A DNA stretch of 64,000 nucleotides from Actinorhabdospora filicis (GCF_030269765.1 NZ_BSTX01000001.1:1034106-1098105); one strand, 5' to 3'; shown: positions 9,981-19,121, counted from the stretch's first letter. Notes: generated by a model from the sequence alone, not told the origin. Made by a program: numbers and translations.

Positions 9981-12625
9981 CGTTGGTCCGTCCTTCGGGA
10001 GGGGGGATGGGGGTTATTGCGCAACTGCGTGGTGGAGCTCGCGAAGCGTCCGCCGATCGGGTCGTCCTCACGGCCGGCGGCGGTGCCGCTGGCCAGACCC
10101 GACAGGCGGGCGCGGATCTCATCGGGGTCGATGCCGCCGGTGATCTCGGCGGCGGAGGCCACAACCCGCGGCCCGGTGGGGAGGTGCTCGTCGATCGAGC
10201 CGGGCAGCAGCCGCGCGCCGGGGCGGCGCTGCGGCAGTCCACCGGTGGCCGCGGCGGCCGTCGCCGGGGCCGGTTCGGCCAGGACCTTCTGGACCTGAGC
10301 GTAGGCGCTGTCGCCGGGTGTGGCGCGCCATTCGAGGGCACCGGGCGCCACCGAGGGCATGTCGCCGGAGCCGGTGGTGGGCCGGAACCAGCCGGCCATC
10401 GGGACGATGGCGGGCTTGTCGGACATCGCGATCGGCTCGCTCACGCGCTGGCGCGGCAGAGTCGGCTGGAACGGGGCCGGTTCGGGCGCGGCGGCCGGGC
10501 GGCGTTCGGGAACGACGACCGGGCGCGGCTCGGGCGCGGCGGCGATCGCGCGGGGGCGTCCACCGGCATCGGTGACCTTTCCGGGCGGGCGTCCGGCGAC
10601 CGGCATGGGCCGGTTGCGGGCCGGGAGCGGCACGGCCGTGGCGGTGGGCGGCTCGGGCAGGGCGTCGAAGTCGTCGTCCATGATGGAGCGCCCGGCGGCG
10701 ATCATCGAGTCGGGGACCCGGACCATCGCCAGGGTGCCCTTGCCGGCGGTGCTGTGCAGCTGGACCTCGATGTCGCGGCGGGCGGCGAGCCGCGCGACCA
10801 CGAGCAGACCCATCGTCCCGGCGGTCGCCGAGGTCAGCGCCGAGGGCTCGCGCAGCCGCTCGTTGGCCGACTCCAGCTGCTCGGCGGGCATGCCGATGCC
10901 CTCGTCGGCGATGGAGATCGCCAGGTCGTTGACGCTGCGGCGGATGGTGACGCGCACCTGCGAGGTCGGCGGGGAGAACACCGCGGCGTTCTCCAGCAGC
11001 TCGGCGAGCAGGTGCACGAGGTCACCGACGGCGTGGGCGCTGATGGGGACGTCGCCGGCGCCCTCGATCTCCACGCGCGTGTAGTCCTCGATCTCACCGG
11101 CGGCGGCGCGGATGACGCTGGCGACGGGCTCCGGGGACGTGTAGCGGCGGCCGGGGTCGCCACCGGCGAGGACGAGGAGGTTCTCCTCGTTGCGGCGCAT
11201 GCGGGCGGCCAGGTGGTCCAGGGCGAACAGGCGCGCCAGGACGTCCGGGTCGGTCTCGGCCTCTTCGAACTCGTCGAGGAGGCGCAGCTGCCGCTGCACG
11301 AGGCTCTGTCCCCGGCGGGCCAGGGCGATGAAGAGGGCCTCGACGTCCAGGCGCAGCAGCGACTGGTCGGCGGCGAGTCGCAGGGCCTGCTCGTGGACGG
11401 CGTCGAAGGCGACGGCCACCTGGCCGATCTCGTCGTCGGTGCGGCCGTGCGCCATGGGCGCGGCCTCCATCGCGTCGCGCAGGCGGCGGCCGACCTCGTC
11501 GGAGTTGCCGGCGGCGGCGACGTCGGCCACGGCGCCCGGCAGGGACTGGTCGGCGACGGTGAGGGCGTTGCTGCGCAGGCGGCGCAGGCGGCGGGAGGTC
11601 CGCACGGCGAACATGATCGCGATGGTCAGGGTGACCACGGTGACGCCGAGGGCGATGGCGCCGGTGGCGATGGCGCGCTGCTCGGCGGAGACGGTCAGCT
11701 CGTTGGCGCTGTCCTCCATCCAGGACGTCACGTCCAGCTCGACGTAGTAGAGCCGCAGCAGCGTGTTGGACATCGCCACGGTCCACGACTCGGTGGAGAT
11801 GGCCTTCCAGGCCACCTCGCCCGGGTCGAGGCCCTTGAGGATGGTCTGCTGGTACTCCTGCACGGTCCGCCAGTCGACGGAGTCGGCGATCGTGTCGTAG
11901 GTGGTGCGGATGACCGGGTGGGCGTAACGGTAGAACTCGCTGATGCGGCCGGTGGTCTGGCCGATGACGTCGGCGATCACGCTGAGCTTGCCGGGGTTGT
12001 ACTCGCCGCGGGCGAGGATGTCGCGGACCAGGACCAGCTCGTGGGCGGTGAACTGCTTCGCGGTGGCGATGGCGGCGGTCGCGCGGGCCTGTCCGGCCAG
12101 GTCCGGGTTGGCGATCTGGTCGGGCAGGGCGTCGGCGACGCGCAGGATCTGCACGGCGATCTTGTTGTAGCTGTCCAGGCCGCTGGTGCGGGAGTTGGAC
12201 TCGGTGGAGATCGCGTCGCCGCGGGCGGTGTCGAGCTGGAGCAGGCCGGACTGGGCGGAGGTGAGGGAGCCGCGCAAGTCGGGGGCGGCGGTGGACGCGC
12301 GCTCACCGGCGGACTTGAAGTCGGTGATGGCTTTGTCGGTACGCGCGCGCTGCGCGTCGAGAAGGGGCTTACCGACGCCATTGCGCTGGTTGAAGGCCAG
12401 GGTCTCGTTCGCTTCGCGCTGGAGCTCCTGGACGACGCTGGAGGTCTTGCCGGCGAGGTTGGCCAGCACCTCGGCGCGATCGGCGTCGGAGGCTTCGACA
12501 AGGGCGTTGCGGACCTGGATCGTTCCGAGTGCGACCAGGCCCACCAGCGCGATGACGATGGGCAGCATTAGCTGCACGCGGACCGATTGCACAGTCGCGC
12601 GCCTGGACGAATCGCCACGGGCCAT
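9977..12625 (-). CDS. NIT-domain sensor histidine kinase (CvnA-like)
   Basis: An 882-aa membrane sensor. A first transmembrane helix lies at about 17-37, then a ~280-residue extracellular nitrate/nitrite-sensing (NIT) domain, a second helix near 320-345 (IALGVTVVTLTIAIMFAV), a HAMP-like linker, a dimerisation segment (ARRGQSLVQRQLRLLDEFE) and an HATPase_c domain. ATPase boxes are visible as LAELLENAAVFSPP (N box), SIADEGIGMP (G1) and GTMGLLVVARLAAR (G2). The dimerisation segment has no obvious His-Glu H-box, as in conservon CvnA proteins, so autokinase activity is uncertain. About 240 Pro/Ala-rich residues form the tail. It heads a tightly coupled three-gene operon. Confidence 0.9.
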   Translation of the reverse strand: MARGDSSRRATVQSVRVQLMLPIVIALVGLVALGTIQVRNALVEASDADRAEVLANLAGKTSSVVQELQREANETLAFNQRNGVGKPLLDAQRARTDKAITDFKSAGERASTAAPDLRGSLTSAQSGLLQLDTARGDAISTESNSRTSGLDSYNKIAVQILRVADALPDQIANPDLAGQARATAAIATAKQFTAHELVLVRDILARGEYNPGKLSVIADVIGQTTGRISEFYRYAHPVIRTTYDTIADSVDWRTVQEYQQTILKGLDPGEVAWKAISTESWTVAMSNTLLRLYYVELDVTSWMEDSANELTVSAEQRAIATGAIALGVTVVTLTIAIMFAVRTSRRLRRLRSNALTVADQSLPGAVADVAAAGNSDEVGRRLRDAMEAAPMAHGRTDDEIGQVAVAFDAVHEQALRLAADQSLLRLDVEALFIALARRGQSLVQRQLRLLDEFEEAETDPDVLARLFALDHLAARMRRNEENLLVLAGGDPGRRYTSPEPVASVIRAAAGEIEDYTRVEIEGAGDVPISAHAVGDLVHLLAELLENAAVFSPPTSQVRVTIRRSVNDLAISIADEGIGMPAEQLESANERLREPSALTSATAGTMGLLVVARLAARRDIEVQLHSTAGKGTLAMVRVPDSMIAAGRSIMDDDFDALPEPPTATAVPLPARNRPMPVAGRPPGKVTDAGGRPRAIAAAPEPRPVVVPERRPAAAPEPAPFQPTLPRQRVSEPIAMSDKPAIVPMAGWFRPTTGSGDMPSVAPGALEWRATPGDSAYAQVQKVLAEPAPATAAAATGGLPQRRPGARLLPGSIDEHLPTGPRVVASAAEITGGIDPDEIRARLSGLASGTAAGREDDPIGGRFASSTTQLRNNPHPPSRRTDQR

Positions 12626-12744
12626 GATGCGGTCTCGCTCTCATTTGCGGACAACTCTGCGGGTGCCACGGCTATCCTGGCCGCCTCACGGTGCGTGCTC
12701 AAGAGCGGGGCCGGTATTTCACCCTGAGCGGCCAGATATTCACC

Positions 12745-12768
12745 GTCCGCATTGGATGCAATGCGGAC
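12745..12768 (-). terminator. hairpin downstream of ktrA
   Basis: GTCCGCATT and AATGCGGAC form a perfect 9-bp stem with a 6-nt loop, 9 bp beyond the ktrA stop. It separates the potassium operon from the kinase promoter. Confidence 0.55.
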
Positions 12769-12777
12769 AAAGGGAAT

Positions 12778-13461
12778 TCAGGTGATGGCGGCGAAGGTCT
12801 CGACGTGCATCGTCGGGCCGGAGACGATGATGAGATCGCCCTCGGCGATGGGGGTGTCCGGGCGCGCGTAGGTGAAGTCCTCGCCCGGCCGTTTCACTCC
12901 GACGACGGTGACACCGTACTTGGTCCGCAATTGCGCCTCGGCGAGGGTTCGCCCGACGGCCTCTTGTGGAGCGCGCGTCTTCACTATGGCGAATCCGTCG
13001 TCGAATTCGATGAAGTCGATCATGCGGCCGGTGACCAAGTGCGCCACTCGCTCACCCATCGCCGCCTCCGGATACACGACGTGATGCGCGCCCACTCGGT
13101 GCAGGATGCGGCCGTGTTTGGCGGTGATCGCCTTCGCCCAGATCTCGCCGACTCCGGCTTCCTCGACGGCGAGCACGGTCAGCACGCTGGCCTCGATGTC
13201 GGTGCCGATGGCGACGACGACGCGGTCGAACTCGCCGATGCCGAGCTGGGCGAGGACGGTGGCGTCGGTGGCGTCGGCCTGGACGACGTGGGTGAGGCGG
13301 TCCGACCACTGCTGGACGATGTCGGCGCGCTCGTCGATGGCCAGGACCTCGTGTCCCATGCGGACCAGGGACTCGGCGACGGCCCCGCCGAAGCGGCCGA
13401 GGCCGATGACGGCGACCGTCCCGGCGTCGGGCTGGATGAGCCTCTTCCTCTTAGCCGACAA
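12778..13461 (-). CDS. ktrA: KtrA/TrkA-type RCK regulatory subunit of potassium uptake
   Basis: A 227-aa cytoplasmic gating protein. The N-terminal RCK_N Rossmann fold shows GLGRFGGAVAESL at about 20-32 (GxGxxG) with an acidic ribose-binding residue in LAIDERAD near 45, so it should bind NAD(H), ATP or ADP. An RCK_C (TrkA_C) domain occupies about 140-227. RCK rings gate the KtrB channel-like translocator in response to nucleotides. Its start overlaps the 3' end of the upstream ktrB gene by 11 bp, so the two are one transcript. Confidence 0.92.
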   Translation of the reverse strand: MSAKRKRLIQPDAGTVAVIGLGRFGGAVAESLVRMGHEVLAIDERADIVQQWSDRLTHVVQADATDATVLAQLGIGEFDRVVVAIGTDIEASVLTVLAVEEAGVGEIWAKAITAKHGRILHRVGAHHVVYPEAAMGERVAHLVTGRMIDFIEFDDGFAIVKTRAPQEAVGRTLAEAQLRTKYGVTVVGVKRPGEDFTYARPDTPIAEGDLIIVSGPTMHVETFAAIT

Positions 13462-14797
13462 TGGGTCGCTCCTCCGGGTAGCGGTAGAGGCGGTTGCGGA
13501 CGCGCAGCGCCATGGCGGTGGCGACGGCGATGGTGCCGACGCGGCCGACGTACATGAGGACCACCAGGACGGTCTGCGCGGCGGCGTTCAGGTCGCCGGT
13601 GATGCCGGTGGACAGCCCGACGGTCCCGAAGGCCGAGAGGGCCTCGAACATGACCTGGTCGAGGCCGAAGTCGGTGAACAGCAGCAGCAGGAGCGTCCCG
13701 GTGGACGCGCAGGCCAGCCCGAGAAGGGCCACGGCGAGGGCCTGCCGCTGGACGGTGTGGCCGATGCGGCGCTTGAAGACCGAGACGTCGGGCTCGCCGC
13801 GGACCTCGGCCCAGATGACGAAGGCCAGCAGGAAGAAGGTGGTGACCTTGACTCCTCCTGCGGTGCCGCCGCTGCCGCCGCCGATGAACATGAGGCCGTC
13901 GGTGACGGCGAGGGTCTCCGGGCGCAGGGCGCCGGTGTCGATGGTGCTGAACCCGCCGGTCCGGGGCATGGCGCCGGAGAAGAAGGCGGGCAGGAGCTTG
14001 CCGCCGACGCCGTATTCGCCGAGGGTGTCGGGGTTGTCCCATTCCAGGGCGAGGTACCCGGCGAAGCCGATGAAGAGCAGGACGGCGGTGGCCAGCACGG
14101 TGAGCTTGGTGTGGACCGTCCACTTCGCGGGCGAGCCGCGCCGGCGGGCCAGATCGGCCAGGACGGGGAAGCCGATGCCGCCGATGATGACGGCGAGCAC
14201 GATCGGCAGGCACACCAGCGGGTCGGTGACGTAGCGGGCGAGGCTGTCGGCGTGGGGTGAGAATCCGCCGTTGGTGAAGGCGGAGACGGAGTGGTAGACG
14301 GCGTTCCAGGCCGAGGCGCCCCAGCCCTGGCCGTAGCCGGTCTTGAAGCGGAGGAAGAGGACGAGGGCGACGGCGCCCTCCACGGCGAAGGTGAAGGCGG
14401 CGATGCGCACGACGACGCGGCGGATGTCGCCGAGGGCGAGCTGCTTGGACTCCGAGGCGGCGGCCATCTTGTCGCGCAGCCGGAGCCTGCGGGCGACCAG
14501 CAGCCCGAGCAGGGACGCGCCGGTCATGATGCCGAATCCCCCGGCCTGCACCAGCACGAGGATGACGACCTGGCCGAAGGGCGTCCAGTAGGTGCCGGTG
14601 TCGACGGTGACGAGCCCGGTGACGCTGACGGCGCTGGTGCTGGTGAACAGCGCGGTGAGCGGTGGCGCCGCGCCGTCCCCGGCGCGTGCGACGGGCAGCA
14701 TCAGCAGCCCGGTGCCGACCGCGATGGCGGCCAGGAAACCGAGCGGCACGATGCGGGCGGGATGCCGCAGTGTCCCGAGTAGCGCTGTTCGACGCAC
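13451..14797 (-). CDS. ktrB: KtrB/TrkH-type potassium translocating subunit
   Basis: A 448-aa membrane protein that brings in potassium, usually sodium-coupled. It shows the four pore-loop repeats of the SKT superfamily: TSTSAVSVTGLVTVDT, YHSVSAFTNGGF, FIGGGSGGTAGGVKVTT and SAFGTVGLSTGIT, each supplying a filter glycine. Eight core helices are evident. Length matches KtrB rather than the longer TrkH. It is the promoter-proximal gene of the ktrBA operon. The first residues are MRRTALLGTLRHPARIV; no strong ribosome-binding site precedes the start. Confidence 0.92.
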   Translation of the reverse strand: MRRTALLGTLRHPARIVPLGFLAAIAVGTGLLMLPVARAGDGAAPPLTALFTSTSAVSVTGLVTVDTGTYWTPFGQVVILVLVQAGGFGIMTGASLLGLLVARRLRLRDKMAAASESKQLALGDIRRVVVRIAAFTFAVEGAVALVLFLRFKTGYGQGWGASAWNAVYHSVSAFTNGGFSPHADSLARYVTDPLVCLPIVLAVIIGGIGFPVLADLARRRGSPAKWTVHTKLTVLATAVLLFIGFAGYLALEWDNPDTLGEYGVGGKLLPAFFSGAMPRTGGFSTIDTGALRPETLAVTDGLMFIGGGSGGTAGGVKVTTFFLLAFVIWAEVRGEPDVSVFKRRIGHTVQRQALAVALLGLACASTGTLLLLLFTDFGLDQVMFEALSAFGTVGLSTGITGDLNAAAQTVLVVLMYVGRVGTIAVATAMALRVRNRLYRYPEERPIVG

Positions 14798-14900
14798 GCC
14801 GAGATTGTGCCCTATCGGAGCGTTCCCGGCGCGCGGGCGCGGATCTTCACCGCCGTTGGATGGGGCCGCGCCCGCGTCCGGGGGTCATGGGTGGGTCGGG

Positions 14901-15731
14901 TCAGCAGGCGCCCTGGTCGCTCCACACGCCCCACTGGCCGGTGGTTCCGGGCTCCTCGTTCTGCGTCCACCACTTGGCCTTCCAGTTGCGGCCCTTGTGG
15001 GAGACGACGTTGCCGCCGGTGTAGGTGGCCGCCGGAGACCACGCCGGGTTGGTGCAGGATCCGGGCGTCGGGGTCGTGGGCGTGGTGGTCGGGCCGCCGC
15101 CGAAGTCGACGTCGGAGCAGGCGTAGAACGCCTCGGCGGAGTCGGTGCGCTGCCAGATCGCGTAGACGATGTGCCGTCCGGTGCGCTGGGGGAAGTTGAT
15201 GGCGATGTTGTACGCGCCGCTCACGATGGGCGGGTTCAGCACCTTCTTGAAGGGCGTGGCGTCCAGGTCGGACCACTTGAGGGGCTGCGTCGGGTCGAAC
15301 CCGGCCTTGGTCATGTACAGCTCGAAGGTTCCGGGGTGGTTGGCCGTCGACTTGTACTTGTAGGTGTAGGCCCCGCCGCTCTGGACGGTGGTGGCCGGCC
15401 AGTCGGCCCTGGGCAGGTCGAAGCCCTTGTACTTGTCACGGCCCGCGCTGCACAGCTTGCCGTCCGGGATGAGCTGCCGGTGCTGCCCGTTCGCGTTGGC
15501 GATGTTGACCTCGTTCCAGTCGTAGACCGCCTGCGTCCCGCCGACCGTGATGGCCGCCTGGCACGCCGCCGACTGGGGGGTCTCGGGTCCCTCCAGGAAG
15601 CACCGGTAGGTCCGGCTGGCCGGGTCCGAGGCGGACCCGTGCGACTCGGCCCGGGTGACCACCAGCACGACCACGAGCATCGGGAGGACCCCGAGTAGGG
15701 CTAAGAGAAGAAGAATGCGCTGCCGGTTCAC
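14901..15731 (-). CDS. secreted AA10 lytic polysaccharide monooxygenase with CBM5/12
   Basis: A copper enzyme that cleaves crystalline chitin or cellulose oxidatively outside the cell. The 276-aa protein has a long signal sequence that would be cut after AES, leaving His31 as the mature N-terminus; with His132 (TANHPGTFELY) it makes the histidine brace. Conserved Cys pairs and the FDLPRADWP region fit AA10. A Thr/Pro linker near 215-228 leads to a C-terminal carbohydrate-binding module of family 5/12 with WSPAATYTGGNVVSHKGRNWKAKWW. The chitin preference is suggested by the CBM type. The upstream DNA is AT-rich (about 15778-15800), a likely promoter. Confidence 0.93.
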   Translation of the reverse strand: MNRQRILLLLALLGVLPMLVVVLVVTRAESHGSASDPASRTYRCFLEGPETPQSAACQAAITVGGTQAVYDWNEVNIANANGQHRQLIPDGKLCSAGRDKYKGFDLPRADWPATTVQSGGAYTYKYKSTANHPGTFELYMTKAGFDPTQPLKWSDLDATPFKKVLNPPIVSGAYNIAINFPQRTGRHIVYAIWQRTDSAEAFYACSDVDFGGGPTTTPTTPTPGSCTNPAWSPAATYTGGNVVSHKGRNWKAKWWTQNEEPGTTGQWGVWSDQGAC

Positions 15732-15896
15732 GTGTTGACTCCTCGCTACGCCGGACGGCAGGGGAGGGCCGTCCAGAAATATTAAGAAAAGTTAACTACC
15801 TGGTCGCGCCATGGTCAACGCCACCGTATTCACTGAAGCGACACCCCAGTTCACGACGGTGACACCGGGGTCACTCCCCGCCCACCGGATACCCCC

Positions 15897-15926
15897 TCGA
15901 CCGGCCGACGAGGGGGCGTGTAAAGT
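15897..15926 (+). promoter_or_regulatory. promoter of the tRNA-Ala gene
   Basis: TCGACC, an 18-nt spacer and TAAAGT stand 38 nt before the tRNA. The hexamers fit the main actinomycete sigma factor loosely. Confidence 0.45.
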
Positions 15927-15963
15927 TCTGCGAGTGCCCGGCACCAAGGGGCACGAGCAGCAA

Positions 15964-16036
15964 GGGGCTGTGGCGCAGCTGGTAGCGCACCACACTGGCA
16001 GTGTGGGGGTCAGGGGTTCGAGTCCCCTCAGCTCCA
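15964..16036 (+). tRNA. tRNA-Ala (anticodon GGC)
   Basis: A 73-nt gene that folds into a full cloverleaf. The acceptor stem GGGGCTG/CAGCTCC contains the G3:U70 wobble that identifies alanine tRNAs. The anticodon loop CTGGCAG gives GGC at 15997-15999, stem CCACA/TGTGG, and the T-arm has the GTTCGAG loop. The CCA end is not encoded (CCC follows the discriminator A). A terminator hairpin follows 8 nt downstream. Confidence 0.95.
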
Positions 16037-16044
16037 CCCTTTGT

Positions 16045-16082
16045 GAAGGCCGTTGACCTGTGGAAACAGGGCAACGGCCTTC
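16045..16082 (+). terminator. terminator of tRNA-Ala
   Basis: GAAGGCCGTTG and CAACGGCCTTC form a perfect 11-bp stem around a 16-nt loop, 8 nt after the tRNA end. Confidence 0.75.
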
Positions 16083-16191
16083 GTCGTTTCCCCGATCGCC
16101 CCCGCCGAGCCCTTCGGTTCTGGCCGAAGGGCCTTTCCGTTTCCCCGCCGGGGCGCTTCCGTGGAGGAATCCGAGGGGGAAGGAAACGAGA

Positions 16192-16623
16192 ATGCGCATC
16201 GAACTACGGGTCGCGGCCGTGACCGCCGCGCTGCTGTGCGCGCTGGCGACGACCGCGGTGGCCGCGGGACCGGCGGCCGCGGCGATGCCGGAGTGCGTCT
16301 ACCAGGGATCGCACCGGCCCGGTACCGGCGGGGGCGCCGTGTGGGTTCCGCAGGCCGCGAACGGGAGCCGCCACTGCTGGCTGCGGCGGGGGAGCAAGAA
16401 CTCGGCCGTGCGGGCGCTGCAGCAGGCGCTGAAGTACTGCTACTCGCGGGACATCGTGATCGACGGCAGCTTCGGCCCGAAGACCGAGAAGGCGCTCAGG
16501 AACGCGCAGTACCAGGCCGGTGCCGTGATCGACGGCGAGTACGGGGAGGAGTCGGCGCGGCTGCTGAAGATGGCGTCGACGACGTCCACCGCCTGGTACG
16601 ACTGCGCGTGGCAGACCTTCTGA
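16192..16623 (+). CDS. small secreted peptidoglycan-binding-like protein
   Basis: A 143-aa exported protein. A signal peptide (MRIELRVAAVTAALLCALA...) ends near AAAAM at residue 30. The mature part has a PG_binding_1-like repeat: GSKNSAVRALQQALKYCYSRDIVIDGSFGPKTEKALRNAQ, which is the helix-loop-helix that docks on peptidoglycan stem peptides. Four cysteines (C36, C61, C82, and one near the C-terminus) could pair outside the cell. No catalytic domain is attached, so it may be a wall-anchored accessory protein. The ATG is preceded by GAAGGA at suitable spacing. Confidence 0.8.
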   Translation: MRIELRVAAVTAALLCALATTAVAAGPAAAAMPECVYQGSHRPGTGGGAVWVPQAANGSRHCWLRRGSKNSAVRALQQALKYCYSRDIVIDGSFGPKTEKALRNAQYQAGAVIDGEYGEESARLLKMASTTSTAWYDCAWQTF

Positions 16624-16801
16624 CCGGCGGGCGCGCCATCGCCGACGGCGGTGGCATCGGCCCGGGAACCGCGGCCGCGCCGATCGATCGGCGCGGTGCC
16701 GAACGGGGGTCCGGGCGTCCGCGGTGACCGGAGTCGCCGACCGTTCCCGGAGCGGGGCCGTAGCGGAATTGCCCGCCGCTACGGCCCTTTTCCGTGCGCG
16801 C

Positions 16802-17705
16802 TCAGTGCCCGTCCAGCAGCGCGCGGCCCAGCCGGGTCGGCCGGTGCAGCACGCACTGCCCGTCGCGGTGGCTCATGACCAGGCCCGCGTCCCGCAGGAC
16901 CTTCAGGTGCTCACTCGACGACGCCGGTGACACGCCCACCCGGCGGGCGAGTTCGGTGGTGCCGCAACCGGATCCGAGCGCCTCCAGGGCGGCGGCCCGG
17001 GTGTGCCCGAGCGCGGCGGCAGTCCCGGATTCGGCGAGGCCACCACCACGCCGGTCTTGGCGACCGGGTAGATCAGGGCCGGCGGCAGCGCCGGATCGAA
17101 GAACGTCACGGGGTGCACGACGCAGAAGTACGAGGGCACCAGCAGCAGCCCGCGTCCGACCAGGTGGCCTTCGGCAGCAGCTCCTCGACACCGCCGCCGG
17201 TCATCGCGGCCACCCGCGCGGCACGGTCGCGCTCCACCGCCGCCGCCATGCCCGGTCCATAAGGGACGATCGCCGCCTCGTGGAAGGCCCGCATGCCGTC
17301 ACCAAGTGCCGCCAGCAACCCGGCGTCACCCTCGGACAGCCGCCGCAGCAACGGATGCGCCGCCCGGGGAGCGTCCAGCCGCCGCAGGTCACGGGCCAGC
17401 ACGGACACCGGAGTCGAGCGGACGGCCTCGATGCCGTGCTCGAACCCGCGCAGCGACTCCCCCGGCGTCAGGAAATCCGGGAAGCACCCCATCGTCGGCG
17501 TCAGCACCAACCATAAGCGCAGCTCCCGGGCCATCGGACCGCGTCGCAGCGCCTCCGCCGTCCGCCGCCGCCAGTCGGTGAAGAACAGGTCACCGCGCTG
17601 ACCGCGCAGCATGTCCACGGCGAGCACGAGCTCCCACAGCGGATCCGCCGAAGACGCCAGGCGGGTCCGGGCGAGATCCTCGCCCGTGAAATGAATGCGC
17701 AGCAC
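16802..17705 (-). pseudogene. ArsR-type winged-helix regulator broken by two frameshifts
   Basis: The pieces line up as one ~300-aa regulator with an N-terminal DUF5937-type domain and a C-terminal ArsR helix-turn-helix. Part one starts at ATG 17705 (MLRIHFTGEDLARTR) and is in frame to about 17150. The text then continues in a second frame (LLVPSYFCVVHPVTFFDPALPP) to about 17040. It switches again to a third frame carrying ALGHTRAAALEAL, then the HTH GTTELARRVGVSPASSSEHLKV. Each switch is what loss of one base would give. Either the gene is decayed or the assembly has two errors in GC-rich sequence. Confidence 0.75.
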
Positions 17706-17853
17706 CCCATGTCCCCCGAATCATGGATGTAGGCGTTCACCGGCAAGTTTGGCGAGCGGTTTCGCGGGCCGCCATCGGTTGATCGGACCGGCGGTGGCAC
17801 GGTGCGGCGCGGGAGAACACGCACGTGGATGAGCATGCCGGCACCCTGCTCGA

Positions 17854-18381
17854 TCAGGACATGAGCCCGTACCCGGGGACCGGACGCCCGTCCCTCCCCC
17901 ACCGGCCGTCGCAGGACGCGGGCGTGGGCGGGCGCATATCCCATTGGCCGAGGGTCATGTTCAGGTCCTCGCAGAGCCCGGCCGTCACGGTGGTCTCCCC
18001 GACGGTGACCTCGACGTACACGCCGACCGTCACGAGCACGCGGCCGTCGGGGAAGTCCGGATCGCCGGTGGGGGTGATGGCGAGGAGGTAGCCGGTCGCC
18101 TTCCACGGCTGGTCCGCGTCGGTCTTGACGACGGCCACCACCGCGGCGACCTTGTCCCGCAGATCGGCCTCGGCGCCCAATCCCTCGCGGTAGTGCGCCG
18201 CCAGATCGCGGAGTCCGTCGTCGGCGTCCGCCACGAACCCGCTCGCGACCCGGTAGCTCAGCCCCAGGGCGACATCCCCGGGATCGTCCGGCGGACCGAA
18301 GCTCCGGTAGCCGATCACGGCGAGCATCGCCACCAGCTCCACCGCCACGACCGCGACGAGGGCGACCCGGAACCACCTCAT
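17854..18381 (-). CDS. membrane-anchored protein of unknown function
   Basis: A 175-aa protein with one N-terminal membrane helix (FRVALVAVVAVELVAMLAVIGY, residues 4-25) and a ~150-residue outer domain. That domain contains DLAAHYREGLGAEADLRDKVAAVVAVVKTD and strand-rich segments such as VLVTVGVYVEVTVG. I do not recognise the family. Its start overlaps the stop of the upstream gene by 4 bp (ATGA), and both proteins have the same shape, so they probably act together at the membrane. The last residues include two Cys-containing segments (AGLCEDLN, PASCDGRW) that could form a disulfide. Confidence 0.7.
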   Translation of the reverse strand: MRWFRVALVAVVAVELVAMLAVIGYRSFGPPDDPGDVALGLSYRVASGFVADADDGLRDLAAHYREGLGAEADLRDKVAAVVAVVKTDADQPWKATGYLLAITPTGDPDFPDGRVLVTVGVYVEVTVGETTVTAGLCEDLNMTLGQWDMRPPTPASCDGRWGRDGRPVPGYGLMS

Positions 18382-18875
18382 CCCGCGCCTCCCGGGACCA
18401 GGATCTGCGGCCGCTCGCCCTTCGACGGGATCAGCTCCCACACCGCCCCGCAGTCGATCCCCGCGAAGCCCGCCGGCCCGAAGCGGACGCAGCTTCCGAC
18501 CCGCAGTGTGGACGCCTCGCCGCCCCAGTCGCGGTCGATCTCCTCTTCGACCACGAGCACCACGTCCACCTGCCGCTCCCCCGGACCGGCTCCGGGGAAG
18601 TCCACATGGGAGACACCGGAATGACCGGCGACGACGTGCACGACGATCGACTGAAGCTCCGCCAGCGGCGCCTCCGACCGCGACAGCGCGTCGGCGCGCT
18701 CCCGCACGGCGGTGGCGATCTCCGCGGTCACCGCGGCCAGCCGCTCGCGCGCCACCGACACGGCGTCCCCGACGCGGTCGCGGCCGGACACGCGCACGTC
18801 CAGCAGGAGTACTAAGGCGAGCGCCACCGTGGCGACGGCGGCGGTGACGATGAGCCCGATGGGCGTTCGGCGCAA
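18378..18875 (-). CDS. membrane-anchored protein of unknown function
   Basis: A 165-aa protein with one N-terminal membrane helix (IGLIVTAAVATVALALVLLL, residues 6-25), a helical stretch (RVGDAVSVARERLAAVTAEIATAVRERADAL) and a compact C-terminal part with two cysteines (VGSCVRFG, GIDCGAVW). The family is not recognised. It is the first of a two-gene unit with the protein at 17854-18381. The arrangement, helix then amphipathic segment then small domain, resembles subunits of envelope complexes, but no function should be assigned. Confidence 0.7.
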   Translation of the reverse strand: MRRTPIGLIVTAAVATVALALVLLLDVRVSGRDRVGDAVSVARERLAAVTAEIATAVRERADALSRSEAPLAELQSIVVHVVAGHSGVSHVDFPGAGPGERQVDVVLVVEEEIDRDWGGEASTLRVGSCVRFGPAGFAGIDCGAVWELIPSKGERPQILVPGGAG

Positions 18876-19121
18876 GACACACCTCTCGTTCCACGCGATG
18901 TGCGCGGCCCGTCGGCGCGGGTGTGCGGCCCGCGGGCGTCGTCACCGGCCGCGGGCACGCGGCGTCCGGGAACGTCACCGCGGTGGCCGCGGCTGACAGG
19001 GCACGCGCGGAGTCCGATCCGTGGGCCTTTCCGAACTCCGCGATGCCACAGTAGTGCCGAAACCTCGCGCGCTCCACCCCCGAACCGGGCCGGTCCCCCG
19101 GCGGGAACCGGCCCGTCCCGG

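Noticed and set aside
9947..12571. Long + strand frame over the sensor kinase
   Set aside because: Antisense shadow; the minus-strand kinase has clear ATPase boxes and coupled neighbours.
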